This document shows, piece after piece, positions 43,452-51,045 of a DNA stretch of 64,000 nt. Numbering within the stretch: position 1 is the first letter of the stretch; every line of letters begins with the position of its first letter. The position numbers were made by a program, and so were the translations under genes. The stretch is from Flavobacteriaceae bacterium (GTDB lineage Bacteria > Bacteroidota > Bacteroidia > Flavobacteriales > Flavobacteriaceae). The DNA is taken from the NCBI GenBank assembly GCA_002862805.1, contig PKEA01000016.1, forward strand, positions 62,001-126,000. Direction: 5' to 3'. The notes beneath the pieces were generated by a model. That model was not told where the DNA came from. It ran no database searches and was given only the letters and a program-made list of their open reading frames with translations.

Positions 43452-44219
43452 ATGGAAACATACATTATAATTTTTCTTTGCATCGCTTCCTTTATTGCTG
43501 GGTTTATTGATGCAATTGTAGGTGGTGGTGGATTAATTCAAACACCTGCAGCTTTTATTTTAATGCCTGCACAAAATGTAGCAACAATTATTGGAACTTT
43601 AAAAGTTCCAGCTTTAAGCGGAACCAGTGTTGCTACATATCAATATCTAAAAAAAGCTACTGTAAATTGGAAACTTTTTGGATTAATGGCATTAGTATCT
43701 TTTGTATTTGCTTATTTAGGTTCAAGTTTATTGAATGTAATGAAAAGCGACTTTATGAAACCTTTGTTGTTTGTAATTTTAGTTTTATTAATGGTTTATA
43801 CTTATTTTAAAAAAGATTTTGGTCAGTTTCAAGTAGATAAATTAACACAAAAACAAATCTATATTTATGCTCTAATTATTTGTGTTTTCATTGGTTTCTA
43901 TGATGGATTTATTGGGCCTGGAACCGGTAGTTTATTAATTATGGCTTTTATTGCTGTTTTAGGATTTGACTTTTTACAAGCTAATATTTATGCAAAACTA
44001 GTTAACTTGGCCACTAACATTGGTTCTATAACTCTGTTTGTTATTAAAGGAAAAATTATTTGGACTGTTGCTATTCCTATGGCGGTTTGTAATGCTACAG
44101 GAGCTTGGCTTGGAGCAAGATTAGCGATATCAAAAGGAAACGGGTTTATACGTATTTTCTTTTTAATCGTAGTTGGTATTGCTTTAATCCGTTTTGGTTA
44201 TGATGTTTTTGTAAAATAA
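43452..44219 (+). CDS. TSUP (TauE/SafE) family membrane permease
   Basis: An inner-membrane permease of the sulfite-exporter TauE/SafE family, with about eight transmembrane helices in 255 residues. The two repeat signatures are FIAGFIDAIVGGGGLIQTPA near the N-terminus and VFIGFYDGFIGPGTGSLLIM near residue 140. Substrates of the family include sulfite, sulfonates and small anions; none is indicated here. It starts 6 bp after the murA terminator T-run, so it probably needs its own promoter, but I see no convincing one. Confidence 0.9.
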   Translation: METYIIIFLCIASFIAGFIDAIVGGGGLIQTPAAFILMPAQNVATIIGTLKVPALSGTSVATYQYLKKATVNWKLFGLMALVSFVFAYLGSSLLNVMKSDFMKPLLFVILVLLMVYTYFKKDFGQFQVDKLTQKQIYIYALIICVFIGFYDGFIGPGTGSLLIMAFIAVLGFDFLQANIYAKLVNLATNIGSITLFVIKGKIIWTVAIPMAVCNATGAWLGARLAISKGNGFIRIFFLIVVGIALIRFGYDVFVK

Positions 44220-44222
44220 AAA

Positions 44223-44846
44223 TTATTGCATTGGGTTGTTTCGATTAGCATCAAAATCAGGTTTGTTCTCATCTTCTTTTGGTAATTTTGGCTGATTGGC
44301 TTCTTTTTGCTTCTCAAAATATTGACTCCATTTTTTGTTTATTTTTTCAGAAAAGGATTTTTCAATTTTAGTGTTCAATACTTTTTCAGCTTCCATAACT
44401 TCCATTCTTATTGGATGCAATTCTTCATTAATATTTTTACCAATTTCCATTAATTTTTTATGATCATTTTTTTCAATGGCAGCTTGTTGTTTTTCACGAG
44501 AAGTAAGTTCGATTGTTTCAAGCTTAATTTTGTTAGCTTTTTCAATTTTACCAATTTCTTTATTGTATTCAGCAATTAATTGAGTCATTAACTCTTTTTC
44601 TGCAGTTTTTTTAACTTTAGATTCTTTTATAACTTCATCTATATCATAAGTAATAAGTCCAGCAGCTTCATTAATATTAATGATTTCTATTGCTTTTTTT
44701 TCATTGTTTTGTTGTGGAGGTTTATTTTGACCAGATTGTCCGCCTCTTTGTCCGCCTCCTCTTTGACCGCCACCGCCACCAGGTGGTTGACTGTATGCAA
44801 ATGAAAATTGAAAAATAGTTAAAACGATAATTAGTAAATGCTTCAT
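44223..44846 (-). CDS. Exported Gly-rich, coiled-coil protein, 207 aa
   Basis: I do not recognise the function. A signal peptide (1-19, ending FAYSQ) is followed by a Gly/Gln/Arg low-complexity region (about 22-45, with GGGGGQRGGGQRGG) and then a largely helical, Lys/Glu-rich region with coiled-coil character up to about residue 180. The architecture resembles periplasmic helical proteins of the Spy/CpxP sort only in a general way. It is convergent with the TSUP gene (3 bp apart), and downstream of the DUF5686 gene on the same strand with a gap of 71 bp. Confidence 0.7.
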   Translation of the reverse strand: MKHLLIIVLTIFQFSFAYSQPPGGGGGQRGGGQRGGQSGQNKPPQQNNEKKAIEIININEAAGLITYDIDEVIKESKVKKTAEKELMTQLIAEYNKEIGKIEKANKIKLETIELTSREKQQAAIEKNDHKKLMEIGKNINEELHPIRMEVMEAEKVLNTKIEKSFSEKINKKWSQYFEKQKEANQPKLPKEDENKPDFDANRNNPMQ

Positions 44847-44917
44847 GATTTTTTGTTTTTTTTAGTAATTTCTAAGCTTTAGACGACAAAAAATCAATTT
44901 ACTTTTATAATGTTTTG

Positions 44918-47383
44918 TTAAAATTGAATTCCAAACATAATTCCATCGCCTAAGTATCCGTTTTGATAAGCTCTTACATAATCAATTCTAAGAAATCTAA
45001 ACTTTCCAAAACCTATATTGTCAAAACCTACACTAAATTCTTGGTATGGCTTAGTATTTGGAACATTTATTTGATGAAAACTTCCTATTAAATTCCATTG
45101 CAATTTATTTAGTAAAGGAATTTTATTCATAATATATCCTTTAAAATTGTGTTCTACATGTGTTTCTATATAGGCATCATTTGTAGAATTTGAATAATAA
45201 GGGAGTAAATTAAAAGCATTTAAGTAATTTCCTCTAAAGTTTACATGTGTTTGATTTCCGTTAAAATGTTTGTAATCTATAAACGAAATATTATCAGCAT
45301 TAAAGAATTTTCCTGCTTTTAAATGAAACGCAAAATTTCCTTTGTTTCCTAGAGATTTATCATAATCAATTTTTCCAGATACATAATCGTATGTATAATT
45401 AGAGTTTGTTGCTGAAAACGCTTTTTCATAATTAAAGCTTAAAACAGGATAATCTTCATTTGCTACATTTAGCTTTCCATCGGGGCGAGAAATGTATTTT
45501 TGACCAAATAGAATACGAGTTCCAATATCAAACTTCATCATATGATGAGGTGCAAAAGGAACACTAAATTCATTAGTTGGATCTAGCGGATTATTTGAAC
45601 TATAAACATCGTTAGACTTTATCATTGTATAATTGGTATTATTAAATAAAGCACGACGTTTTTCATATTCTAAACTACTGTTTATAAAAATTCCATTAGT
45701 AACTTCCATACCAAAATGAGCTTTTATAAATTCCTTATTATACAACTTCATAAAATTGTTTTTAAAAAATAAAGTGCTAACAGTATTAATAAATGATGTA
45801 ATTGGCTGATTGTTGTTTATTTGTTCAATTGCGCTTCCACCGGTTAGCGAAACATTTGCATAGTTTTTAGTATTAAATCGATGATAAAAACGTGCATTAA
45901 CTCTTAATCTATCTTCTGCAAAACCATAATTAAATGTAGATGATATTGAAGTGAATTTTCCATTTTCATCATTCCATTTTCTAAAAGAAAAGCCACTGTC
46001 TAAATTCCAACCTTGAACGGTATTGAAACTTAACGATGAAAAATCTAAAAGACCTTTATAATTAAAGTTCCAGTTTTTATAGGTATTTTTATAATTGTAG
46101 CCTGTAATAATTTTAAGTAAATTAAATTTATTTCCCTTAGCGTCTATTGAATCTAAATAGGTTTGCGATTTTCTAATGGTTTGAATGCTGTCTTTTTTAA
46201 AATAACTGTTCGTTTCTTCTTCAGTTAAAGGAACTGGTCTAAAAGCAGACCAATAAGCATCTTCTTTTTTATTTGCATTATCTGCAAAAGAAACAATTTC
46301 ACTACCAAAAGTTTTCTTTTCAAAACTATCTTTAAAAGTATAGTTACTAAAAACATAAGTAAACTTTCCGGTAAATTTCATGCCAAAAATTCCGGCGTCA
46401 AAATCTAAAGATTGAATGTTTTTAACCCACATTTTCTTATCGGTATTGAAACTAAAGTTTTGAATTAACTTCATAGTTTCTAAAATAGGCTGTTGCATTC
46501 TATAACCTTTAAGGTCTAAATCTAACCCGTAAATTGCCCAAGAATCTTCAACAATATAAATAAAACCTTCAAAAACTGGTTCTTTATCTCTTTTTACCGA
46601 AACCTCAATTTTATTAATCAATTGATTTTTATCATCATAAAAAGTTCCGTCAAGTTTATATTTATAATAATTAAACGCATTATCAGCAATTGGCGAAATC
46701 ATTTTAACACCAAAATCTACATAATTATCATAAAAATCATAATTAGTATTTAAAGCAGTGTTGTAACTAAATCCGTTATCGTTTCCTGCTACTTTCGACG
46801 CTATAATTTCTTCTTTTAAATTGTCTGGTTTTTCAAACTTTATTTTAGAAACCGTTTCCGATAAATAAATTACACCGCTTCTGGTCGAATCTAAACTTCC
46901 TTCAAGATCGCCAATTTCAACTCCCATAATTTTTTTTGGAATGTCTTTGGCTCTAAAAATTCCTCTCGAATAAAAATCAGCTTCAAACTTATCGGTTTTA
47001 TCGCTGTTTATTTTTTTAGCTTTTATTGCTTTTCTAATTAATTCATCAGCAGGATTTACTCCATTACTAACTACAATTTCATTTAAAGTAAAATTTTCTT
47101 CTTCTAACTTTACATCTAAAGTATAAGGAAAAGAAGAAATTTCTAAATGTTGTTTTTGGGTTTTATAACCAAGATATTGAAACAGAATATTAACTTTTTG
47201 ATTAGCATTGTAGTTTAATTCATATTTACCTACTTCATTTGTGGTTGTTCCTATATAGGTGTTTTCTACATAAATATTTACATAGGGCAACGGGTTTCCT
47301 TCTAAATCGGTAACTGTGCCTTTTATTTGACTAAATAGTGTAGCCGAAAAGAAACTAAATAATAATAAGTAAAAATGTTTCAT
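44918..47383 (-). CDS. DUF5686 and carboxypeptidase-regulatory-like domain protein
   Basis: A large outer-membrane protein typical of Bacteroidota. The signal peptide (about 1-18) leads to a carboxypeptidase-regulatory-like beta-sandwich (about 20-95: KGTVTDLEGNPLPYVNIYVE) and then the DUF5686 region, ending in a C-terminal stretch of alternating aromatic/hydrophobic strands that suits a beta-barrel (final VGFDNIGFGKFRFLRIDYV). At 821 residues it is the normal family length. It resembles TonB-dependent receptors in general plan but has no plug domain. The function is unknown, possibly surface transport or assembly. Confidence 0.9.
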   Translation of the reverse strand: MKHFYLLLFSFFSATLFSQIKGTVTDLEGNPLPYVNIYVENTYIGTTTNEVGKYELNYNANQKVNILFQYLGYKTQKQHLEISSFPYTLDVKLEEENFTLNEIVVSNGVNPADELIRKAIKAKKINSDKTDKFEADFYSRGIFRAKDIPKKIMGVEIGDLEGSLDSTRSGVIYLSETVSKIKFEKPDNLKEEIIASKVAGNDNGFSYNTALNTNYDFYDNYVDFGVKMISPIADNAFNYYKYKLDGTFYDDKNQLINKIEVSVKRDKEPVFEGFIYIVEDSWAIYGLDLDLKGYRMQQPILETMKLIQNFSFNTDKKMWVKNIQSLDFDAGIFGMKFTGKFTYVFSNYTFKDSFEKKTFGSEIVSFADNANKKEDAYWSAFRPVPLTEEETNSYFKKDSIQTIRKSQTYLDSIDAKGNKFNLLKIITGYNYKNTYKNWNFNYKGLLDFSSLSFNTVQGWNLDSGFSFRKWNDENGKFTSISSTFNYGFAEDRLRVNARFYHRFNTKNYANVSLTGGSAIEQINNNQPITSFINTVSTLFFKNNFMKLYNKEFIKAHFGMEVTNGIFINSSLEYEKRRALFNNTNYTMIKSNDVYSSNNPLDPTNEFSVPFAPHHMMKFDIGTRILFGQKYISRPDGKLNVANEDYPVLSFNYEKAFSATNSNYTYDYVSGKIDYDKSLGNKGNFAFHLKAGKFFNADNISFIDYKHFNGNQTHVNFRGNYLNAFNLLPYYSNSTNDAYIETHVEHNFKGYIMNKIPLLNKLQWNLIGSFHQINVPNTKPYQEFSVGFDNIGFGKFRFLRIDYVRAYQNGYLGDGIMFGIQF

Positions 47384-47430
47384 TTGATGTGTTTATTATT
47401 AAAGACGAGATTTTTATTAAAATAGTTGCA

Positions 47431-47844
47431 TTACAAAAAAGCCTCAATAGCTAAATCATAACTTTTTAAACCAAAACCTATTATTACTCCTTTTGTGTTT
47501 GGCGAAATATACGATTGATGTCTAAATGATTCTCTAGAAAATGTATTAGAAATATGTACTTCAATAACTGGAGTTGTAATGGCTTTAATAGCATCGGCAA
47601 TTCCTATAGAGGTATGTGTGTAAGCGCCCGCGTTTAAAATAATTCCGTCATAATTAAAACCAACTTCCTGTATTTTACTAATCAATTCACCTTCAATATT
47701 GCTTTGATAATAACTCAACGTAATATTGGTATATTTATTAGACAAAGTGTTTAAATACTCTTCAAACGATGTTGAACCATAAACTTCTGGTTCTCGTTTG
47801 CCTAATAAATTTAAATTGGGGCCGTTAATAATTATTATTTTCAT
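47431..47844 (-). CDS. aroQ: 3-Dehydroquinate dehydratase, type II
   Basis: Third step of the shikimate pathway (3-dehydroquinate to 3-dehydroshikimate); cytoplasmic dodecamer. All type II motifs are present: NGPNLNLLGKREPEVYG with the catalytic Arg/Tyr loop, the NAGAYTHTSIGIADAI segment, and EVHISN with the catalytic His, then FRHQSYISP. The ATG at 47844 is preferred; an earlier in-frame ATG (47880) would add 12 residues encoded by the upstream terminator. The length is then 137 residues. It lies 47 bp upstream of the DUF5686 gene on the same strand. Confidence 0.95.
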   Translation of the reverse strand: MKIIIINGPNLNLLGKREPEVYGSTSFEEYLNTLSNKYTNITLSYYQSNIEGELISKIQEVGFNYDGIILNAGAYTHTSIGIADAIKAITTPVIEVHISNTFSRESFRHQSYISPNTKGVIIGFGLKSYDLAIEAFL

Positions 47845-47870
47845 TGCAATTGCTTTTTTGTAAAAATAAA

Positions 47871-47900
47871 AAAAAACCATTCGAAATGGAATGGTTTTTT
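47871..47900 (-). terminator. Terminator of the beta-barrel protein gene
   Basis: AAAAAACCATT and AATGGTTTTTT flank an 8-base loop, 18 bases after the stop of the upstream minus-strand gene and before aroQ. Confidence 0.85.
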
Positions 47901-47917
47901 ATAAAAGTTTCATAAGG

Positions 47918-48460
47918 TTAAAACATAAACCCAACGGACACCTGAACAACGCTGTTTTTAACATCGGCATTTTTTGAAACTTCTGTTAATCCAAGCGTAT
48001 ATCTTGCTTGTGCAAATAACGATTTTGTAATTTGTAAACCTAAACCGGCATTCACTCCAAAATCAAAACTATTATAATCATTTAAATTAAACTCGTCTTT
48101 TTTACTTACTAAAAAGGATGCCTGCGGACCCGCTTCTAGAGAAAGCGAGTTCGTTACATATAATTTTAACATAACGGGTATTGAAAGATATCCTAGTTCG
48201 TTTTGGTATTCATCTATAGCATTTTTGTAAGAAGCTCCTTGTGTAGAATAAAGCAATTCGGGCTGAATGGAAAACGAATCTAAAAGACCTATTTCGGCAA
48301 CTAAACCTGCATGATAGCTGGTTATGGCGTCTGTTTGAATATCTGAACCGTTAAAATTAGCATAGTTTACACCTGCTTTTATACCTATTTCAATAGTTTG
48401 AGCATGTAAACTTGTTATTCCTGTTCCTATAAATAATAAGGTAATAAATAGCTTTTTCAT
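47918..48460 (-). CDS. Outer-membrane beta-barrel (porin-family) protein
   Basis: A small outer-membrane barrel of 180 residues. Residues 1-20 form the signal peptide (ending SLHAQ). The mature part has alternating amphipathic strands, starting IEIGIKAGVNYANF and closing with VVQVSVGFMF, whose terminal Phe is the usual barrel signature. The pattern matches the OMP_b-brl/PorT-like family of Bacteroidota, but it is too short and generic to assign as PorT. It is a single gene with its own terminator. Confidence 0.85.
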   Translation of the reverse strand: MKKLFITLLFIGTGITSLHAQTIEIGIKAGVNYANFNGSDIQTDAITSYHAGLVAEIGLLDSFSIQPELLYSTQGASYKNAIDEYQNELGYLSIPVMLKLYVTNSLSLEAGPQASFLVSKKDEFNLNDYNSFDFGVNAGLGLQITKSLFAQARYTLGLTEVSKNADVKNSVVQVSVGFMF

Positions 48461-48762
48461 ATTTGTGTTTTCTGTAAAACGTTTTTTGCCTGTTTTTAGT
48501 ATGTTTCTCGATAAAGTGCATTTTTATACGTTTTAAGGAAATGCTTGTAAATGAGCTAGTTAAGTTAAATTAACGTTTTTTTTTGTTAATAAATTAATAT
48601 TATTTTATTGTAAAATGTAGTCTTTTTTTTATGTATAACTTACTTAAAGTCAGTGTGTAATGTTTTTTTTGTTGATAAAAGTGTTAATAAAGTATGTTTT
48701 TTTATTACCCTATTAAAAAAAATGCTTTAAATTTGTACTATAACTTTAAAATTAAACTAAAC
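48461..48762. other. 302-bp intergenic region between divergent barrel-protein genes
   Basis: Very AT-rich. It holds the -7 box TAAATTTG for the right-hand gene (48728-48735). Several T-runs and TTAAT-type motifs are present, but I see no hairpin, no second gene and no clear operator. Confidence 0.6.
48728..48735 (+). promoter_or_regulatory. -7 box (TAAATTTG) of the beta-barrel protein gene
   Basis: A full TAnnTTTG match with a leader of about 22 bases to the ATG at 48763; an in-frame ATG at 48694 is upstream and is excluded. Confidence 0.45.
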
Positions 48763-49356
48763 ATGAAAAAAGTTTTATTATCTGCAGTAGCAATTTTAAC
48801 ATTTAGTTTTGCTAACGCACAAGAAGAAGCAACAACTTCAACAGGAAGCTTTGCTAAAGGAGATATGTTTTTATCTGGAGCATTTTCAGTAGGATCTGAA
48901 ACAACTGGTGATGACAAATCTACAGGATTTACAATTGAGCCTAAATTTGGTTTCTTCGTATCTGACAACATCGCTATTGGTGGTAAATTAGGATACACTT
49001 CTTACAAAGCTGAAGATTTCTTCGGAGATACTGATGACATGGCTGGTTTCACAGTTGGTGCTTTTGGACGTTACTACATGACTCCTGCATCTCAATTTTC
49101 TTTATTCGGTCAATTTGGAGTAGATTATACTTCATGGGATGACAAATTAGCTGATGCTCAATCTAACGAAATTGGTGTTAACTTAGGATTAGGTTTAAGC
49201 TATTTCGTTTCTCCAAAATTCGCTATTGAAGCTTCATGGGCTGGATTAGGTTATACTACTAACGATAACGGTGGTAGTGGTGCAGATTCAACTGATTCTT
49301 TCGGTTTAGGTGCTAACTTAAATGCTATTAGCTTTGGATTAATTTACAAATTATAA
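48763..49356 (+). CDS. Outer-membrane beta-barrel protein, 197 aa
   Basis: A small barrel protein with a signal peptide (MKKVLLSAVAILTFSFANAQ). The mature part has repeated amphipathic strands (KFGFFVSDNIAIGGKLGYTS, FTVGAFGRYYM, EIGVNLGLGLSYFV) and ends with a strand terminating in YKL. It resembles the OmpW/opacity-type or porin-like barrels of Bacteroidota. Codon use is the most biased in this part of the window, with few rare codons, consistent with an abundant protein. The ATG at 48763 begins the signal peptide. It is a single gene with a terminator. Confidence 0.87.
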   Translation: MKKVLLSAVAILTFSFANAQEEATTSTGSFAKGDMFLSGAFSVGSETTGDDKSTGFTIEPKFGFFVSDNIAIGGKLGYTSYKAEDFFGDTDDMAGFTVGAFGRYYMTPASQFSLFGQFGVDYTSWDDKLADAQSNEIGVNLGLGLSYFVSPKFAIEASWAGLGYTTNDNGGSGADSTDSFGLGANLNAISFGLIYKL

Positions 49357-49377
49357 TATTTGTAAACCAATAATATT

Positions 49378-49404
49378 AAAATCCCGCTTCGGCGGGATTT
49401 TTTT
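49378..49404 (+). terminator. Terminator before xerD
   Basis: AAAATCCCGC pairs with GCGGGATTTT over a UUCG tetraloop, followed by a T-run. It ends the beta-barrel protein transcript. Confidence 0.92.
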
Positions 49405-49419
49405 GTTTAGAATAATTTG

Positions 49420-49427
49420 TATTTTTG
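49420..49427 (+). promoter_or_regulatory. -7 box (TATTTTTG) just before xerD
   Basis: A full TAnnTTTG match only 4 bases from the ATG at 49432, which implies a leaderless or nearly leaderless transcript if used. No -33 TTG is seen at 19-21 bases. Confidence 0.3.
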
Positions 49428-49431
49428 AGGC

Positions 49432-50331
49432 ATGAGCAATTGGCAATCGTATTTAAAAGAATATCAAAACTACCTTAAGCTAGAAAGAGGTTTGTCGGCC
49501 AATACAATTGAAAATTATTCATTTGATATTGAAAAACTCATTGCTTTTTTGGTTTCTAATAATATTGAAGTAACTCCAATAACTATTACCGAAGAAATTG
49601 TACAACAATTTATTTATGAATTGTCTACCAAAGTAAATGCCAGAAGTCAATCGAGAATTATTTCGGGTTTAAAGAGTTTTTTTAATTATTTAATTTTCGA
49701 AGATTACAGAGCCGATACTCCTATGGAACTTATAGAAGTACCAAAAACAGGTAGAAAGCTTCCAGATACGCTTTCAACGGCTGAAATTGATGCTCTAATT
49801 GCCGCTATTGATTTGTCTAAACCAGAAGGCGAACGCAATAGAGCCATGCTTGAAACGCTTTACAGTTGTGGTTTGCGTGTTTCTGAATTAGTCAATCTTA
49901 AAATTTCTGATTTATTTTTTGAAGAAGGTTTTATAAAAGTTACCGGAAAAGGGAATAAGCAGCGTTTTGTTCCAATTGGCGATAGTACCGAGAAGTACAT
50001 TAATTTTTATAGAGATAGTATTAGAAATCATCTTCAAATTCAAAAAGGACATGAAGATACTTTGTTTTTAAACCGAAGAGGAAAACAATTAACCAGAGCT
50101 ATGGTTTTTACTATAATTAAAGATTTAGCTGTAAAAATAGGTTTGCATAAAACCATAAGTCCGCATACATTTAGACATTCTTTTGCTACACATTTACTTG
50201 AAAACGGTGCCGATTTGCGTTCGATACAATTAATGTTAGGTCACGAATCTATTACCACTACCGAAGTGTACATGCATTTAGATAGAAAGTTCCTTACTGA
50301 GGTAATTAATAATTTTCATCCAAGGAAGTAG
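49432..50331 (+). CDS. xerD: Site-specific tyrosine recombinase XerD
   Basis: A tyrosine recombinase that resolves chromosome dimers at dif. The N-terminal SAM-like DNA-binding domain (1-95) is followed by the catalytic domain with Arg149 (CGLRVSEL), Lys173 (TGKGNKQR), His245 and Arg248 (HTFRHSF), His271 (LGHESI) and the nucleophile Tyr280 (TTEVYMH). All six are intact in 299 residues. Flavobacteria usually have a single XerC/D-like pair. No dif site was identified in the window. Confidence 0.95.
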   Translation: MSNWQSYLKEYQNYLKLERGLSANTIENYSFDIEKLIAFLVSNNIEVTPITITEEIVQQFIYELSTKVNARSQSRIISGLKSFFNYLIFEDYRADTPMELIEVPKTGRKLPDTLSTAEIDALIAAIDLSKPEGERNRAMLETLYSCGLRVSELVNLKISDLFFEEGFIKVTGKGNKQRFVPIGDSTEKYINFYRDSIRNHLQIQKGHEDTLFLNRRGKQLTRAMVFTIIKDLAVKIGLHKTISPHTFRHSFATHLLENGADLRSIQLMLGHESITTTEVYMHLDRKFLTEVINNFHPRK

Positions 50332-50341
50332 AGTTTAGAAG

Positions 50342-50390
50342 AAAGAGTAAAGAGTAAAGAGTAAAGAGGAAAGAGGAAAGAGGAAAGAGT
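50342..50390. repeat. Heptanucleotide tandem array (AAAGAGT/AAAGAGG)7
   Basis: Seven units: three AAAGAGT, three AAAGAGG and a final AAAGAGT, located just after the xerD stop. The two unit types cluster, as expected from local expansion by slippage. Confidence 0.95.
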
Positions 50391-50400
50391 TTATAGTATA

Positions 50401-50435
50401 AAAAAAATCGCATTAAAATAAATTAACGCGATTTT
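50401..50435. terminator. Terminator of the toxin-antitoxin pair (left copy of the repeat)
   Basis: A stem TCGCATTAA / TTAACGCGA is preceded by A7 and followed by T-rich sequence. The single mismatch is a G.U wobble in the minus-strand RNA. It matches the rny terminator at 50994-51029 base for base except for that position. Confidence 0.8.
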
Positions 50436-50439
50436 GTAT

Positions 50440-50745
50440 TTATTTTATTTCTTTTTCTAATTTATTAGGATTTTGTCTTGTGTCAAAAACAGTAATAATT
50501 TCAATTTCTTCTTTATCAAAATTTACTCTATAATAGAAAGAGGTTTGTTTTGTTACAACACATTTAAATAGATTTTTAAATTCTGAAGATTGAATGCAAC
50601 TTTCTGGTTGTTTAGAAATTTGTTCAATTTTTGAAGTTAGTGTTTTAATAAAATCATTGCGAACTTTTAAGTTCCAGTTTTCTAGAAGATATTCGTTCAG
50701 TTTTAAAAGCTTGTTTTCAGCTAATTCTGACAAATATATTTTCAT
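50440..50745 (-). CDS. ParE/RelE-superfamily toxin
   Basis: Probable toxin of a type II toxin-antitoxin pair. The 101-residue RelE/ParE fold is shown by the N-terminal LSELAENKLLKLNEYLLENW, the central KTLTSKIEQISKQPESC helix and strand, and the C-terminal FYYRVNFDKEEIEIITVFDTRQNP. The last motif is typical of the ParE branch, which targets gyrase; RelE-type mRNA cleavage cannot be excluded. The toxin start shares one base with the antitoxin stop (TAATG), so the toxin is translated after its antitoxin. Confidence 0.87.
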   Translation of the reverse strand: MKIYLSELAENKLLKLNEYLLENWNLKVRNDFIKTLTSKIEQISKQPESCIQSSEFKNLFKCVVTKQTSFYYRVNFDKEEIEIITVFDTRQNPNKLEKEIK

Positions 50746-50963
50746 TAAGAAATCTTTTTCAAAAAGTTGTTAAACTCAACCTTTTTGCCATTGTTTAATT
50801 GTTCAATTCCTTTTTCGATTTCTTTTTGTTCTTCTAAACTTAATTCATTCCAAAAGTCAGTTTTCTCATTTTGAATAAATTCTGTAATTTTTTCAATAAA
50901 CTTGTCATTCTCAATATTTAGAATCATTTTTACAAGTTCTATTTTAGATGTTTGAATGTTCAT
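50745..50963 (-). CDS. Antitoxin of the ParE-type pair
   Basis: A 72-residue acidic, helical protein immediately upstream of the toxin. The central Glu-rich stretch and DFWNELSLEEQKEIEKGIEQL, followed by GKKVEFNNFLKKIS, are the pattern of the toxin-neutralising C-terminus that accompanies ParE-like toxins in Bacteroidota. A DNA-binding fold is not obvious by eye. A -7 box (TAACTTTG, 50991-50984) lies 20 bases upstream. The assignment rests on position, size and this pattern. Confidence 0.85.
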   Translation of the reverse strand: MNIQTSKIELVKMILNIENDKFIEKITEFIQNEKTDFWNELSLEEQKEIEKGIEQLNNGKKVEFNNFLKKIS

Positions 50964-50983
50964 GTTTAGTAAAAAGTTAAATT

Positions 50984-50991
50984 CAAAGTTA
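50984..50991 (-). promoter_or_regulatory. -7 box (TAACTTTG) of the toxin-antitoxin operon
   Basis: A full TAnnTTTG match on the minus strand, 20 bases upstream of the antitoxin ATG and directly beside the right-hand copy of the duplicated terminator. Confidence 0.45.
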
Positions 50992-50993
50992 AT

Positions 50994-51029
50994 AAAAAAA
51001 TCGCATTAAAATAAATTAATGCGATTTTT
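50994..51029 (-). terminator. Terminator of rny (right copy of the repeat)
   Basis: A perfect stem TCGCATTAA / TTAATGCGA with a 6-base loop and flanking A7/T-runs lies 16 bases after the rny stop. It is the near-identical partner of 50401-50435. Confidence 0.85.
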
Positions 51030-51045
51030 ATAATTTTGCTATAAC

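Noticed and set aside
47845-47880. Longer aroQ from the upstream ATG
   Set aside because: The extension is encoded by the upstream gene's terminator; the conserved N-terminus begins at 47844.
50342-50390. CRISPR array after xerD
   Set aside because: Seven contiguous 7-base units without spacers; no cas genes nearby.
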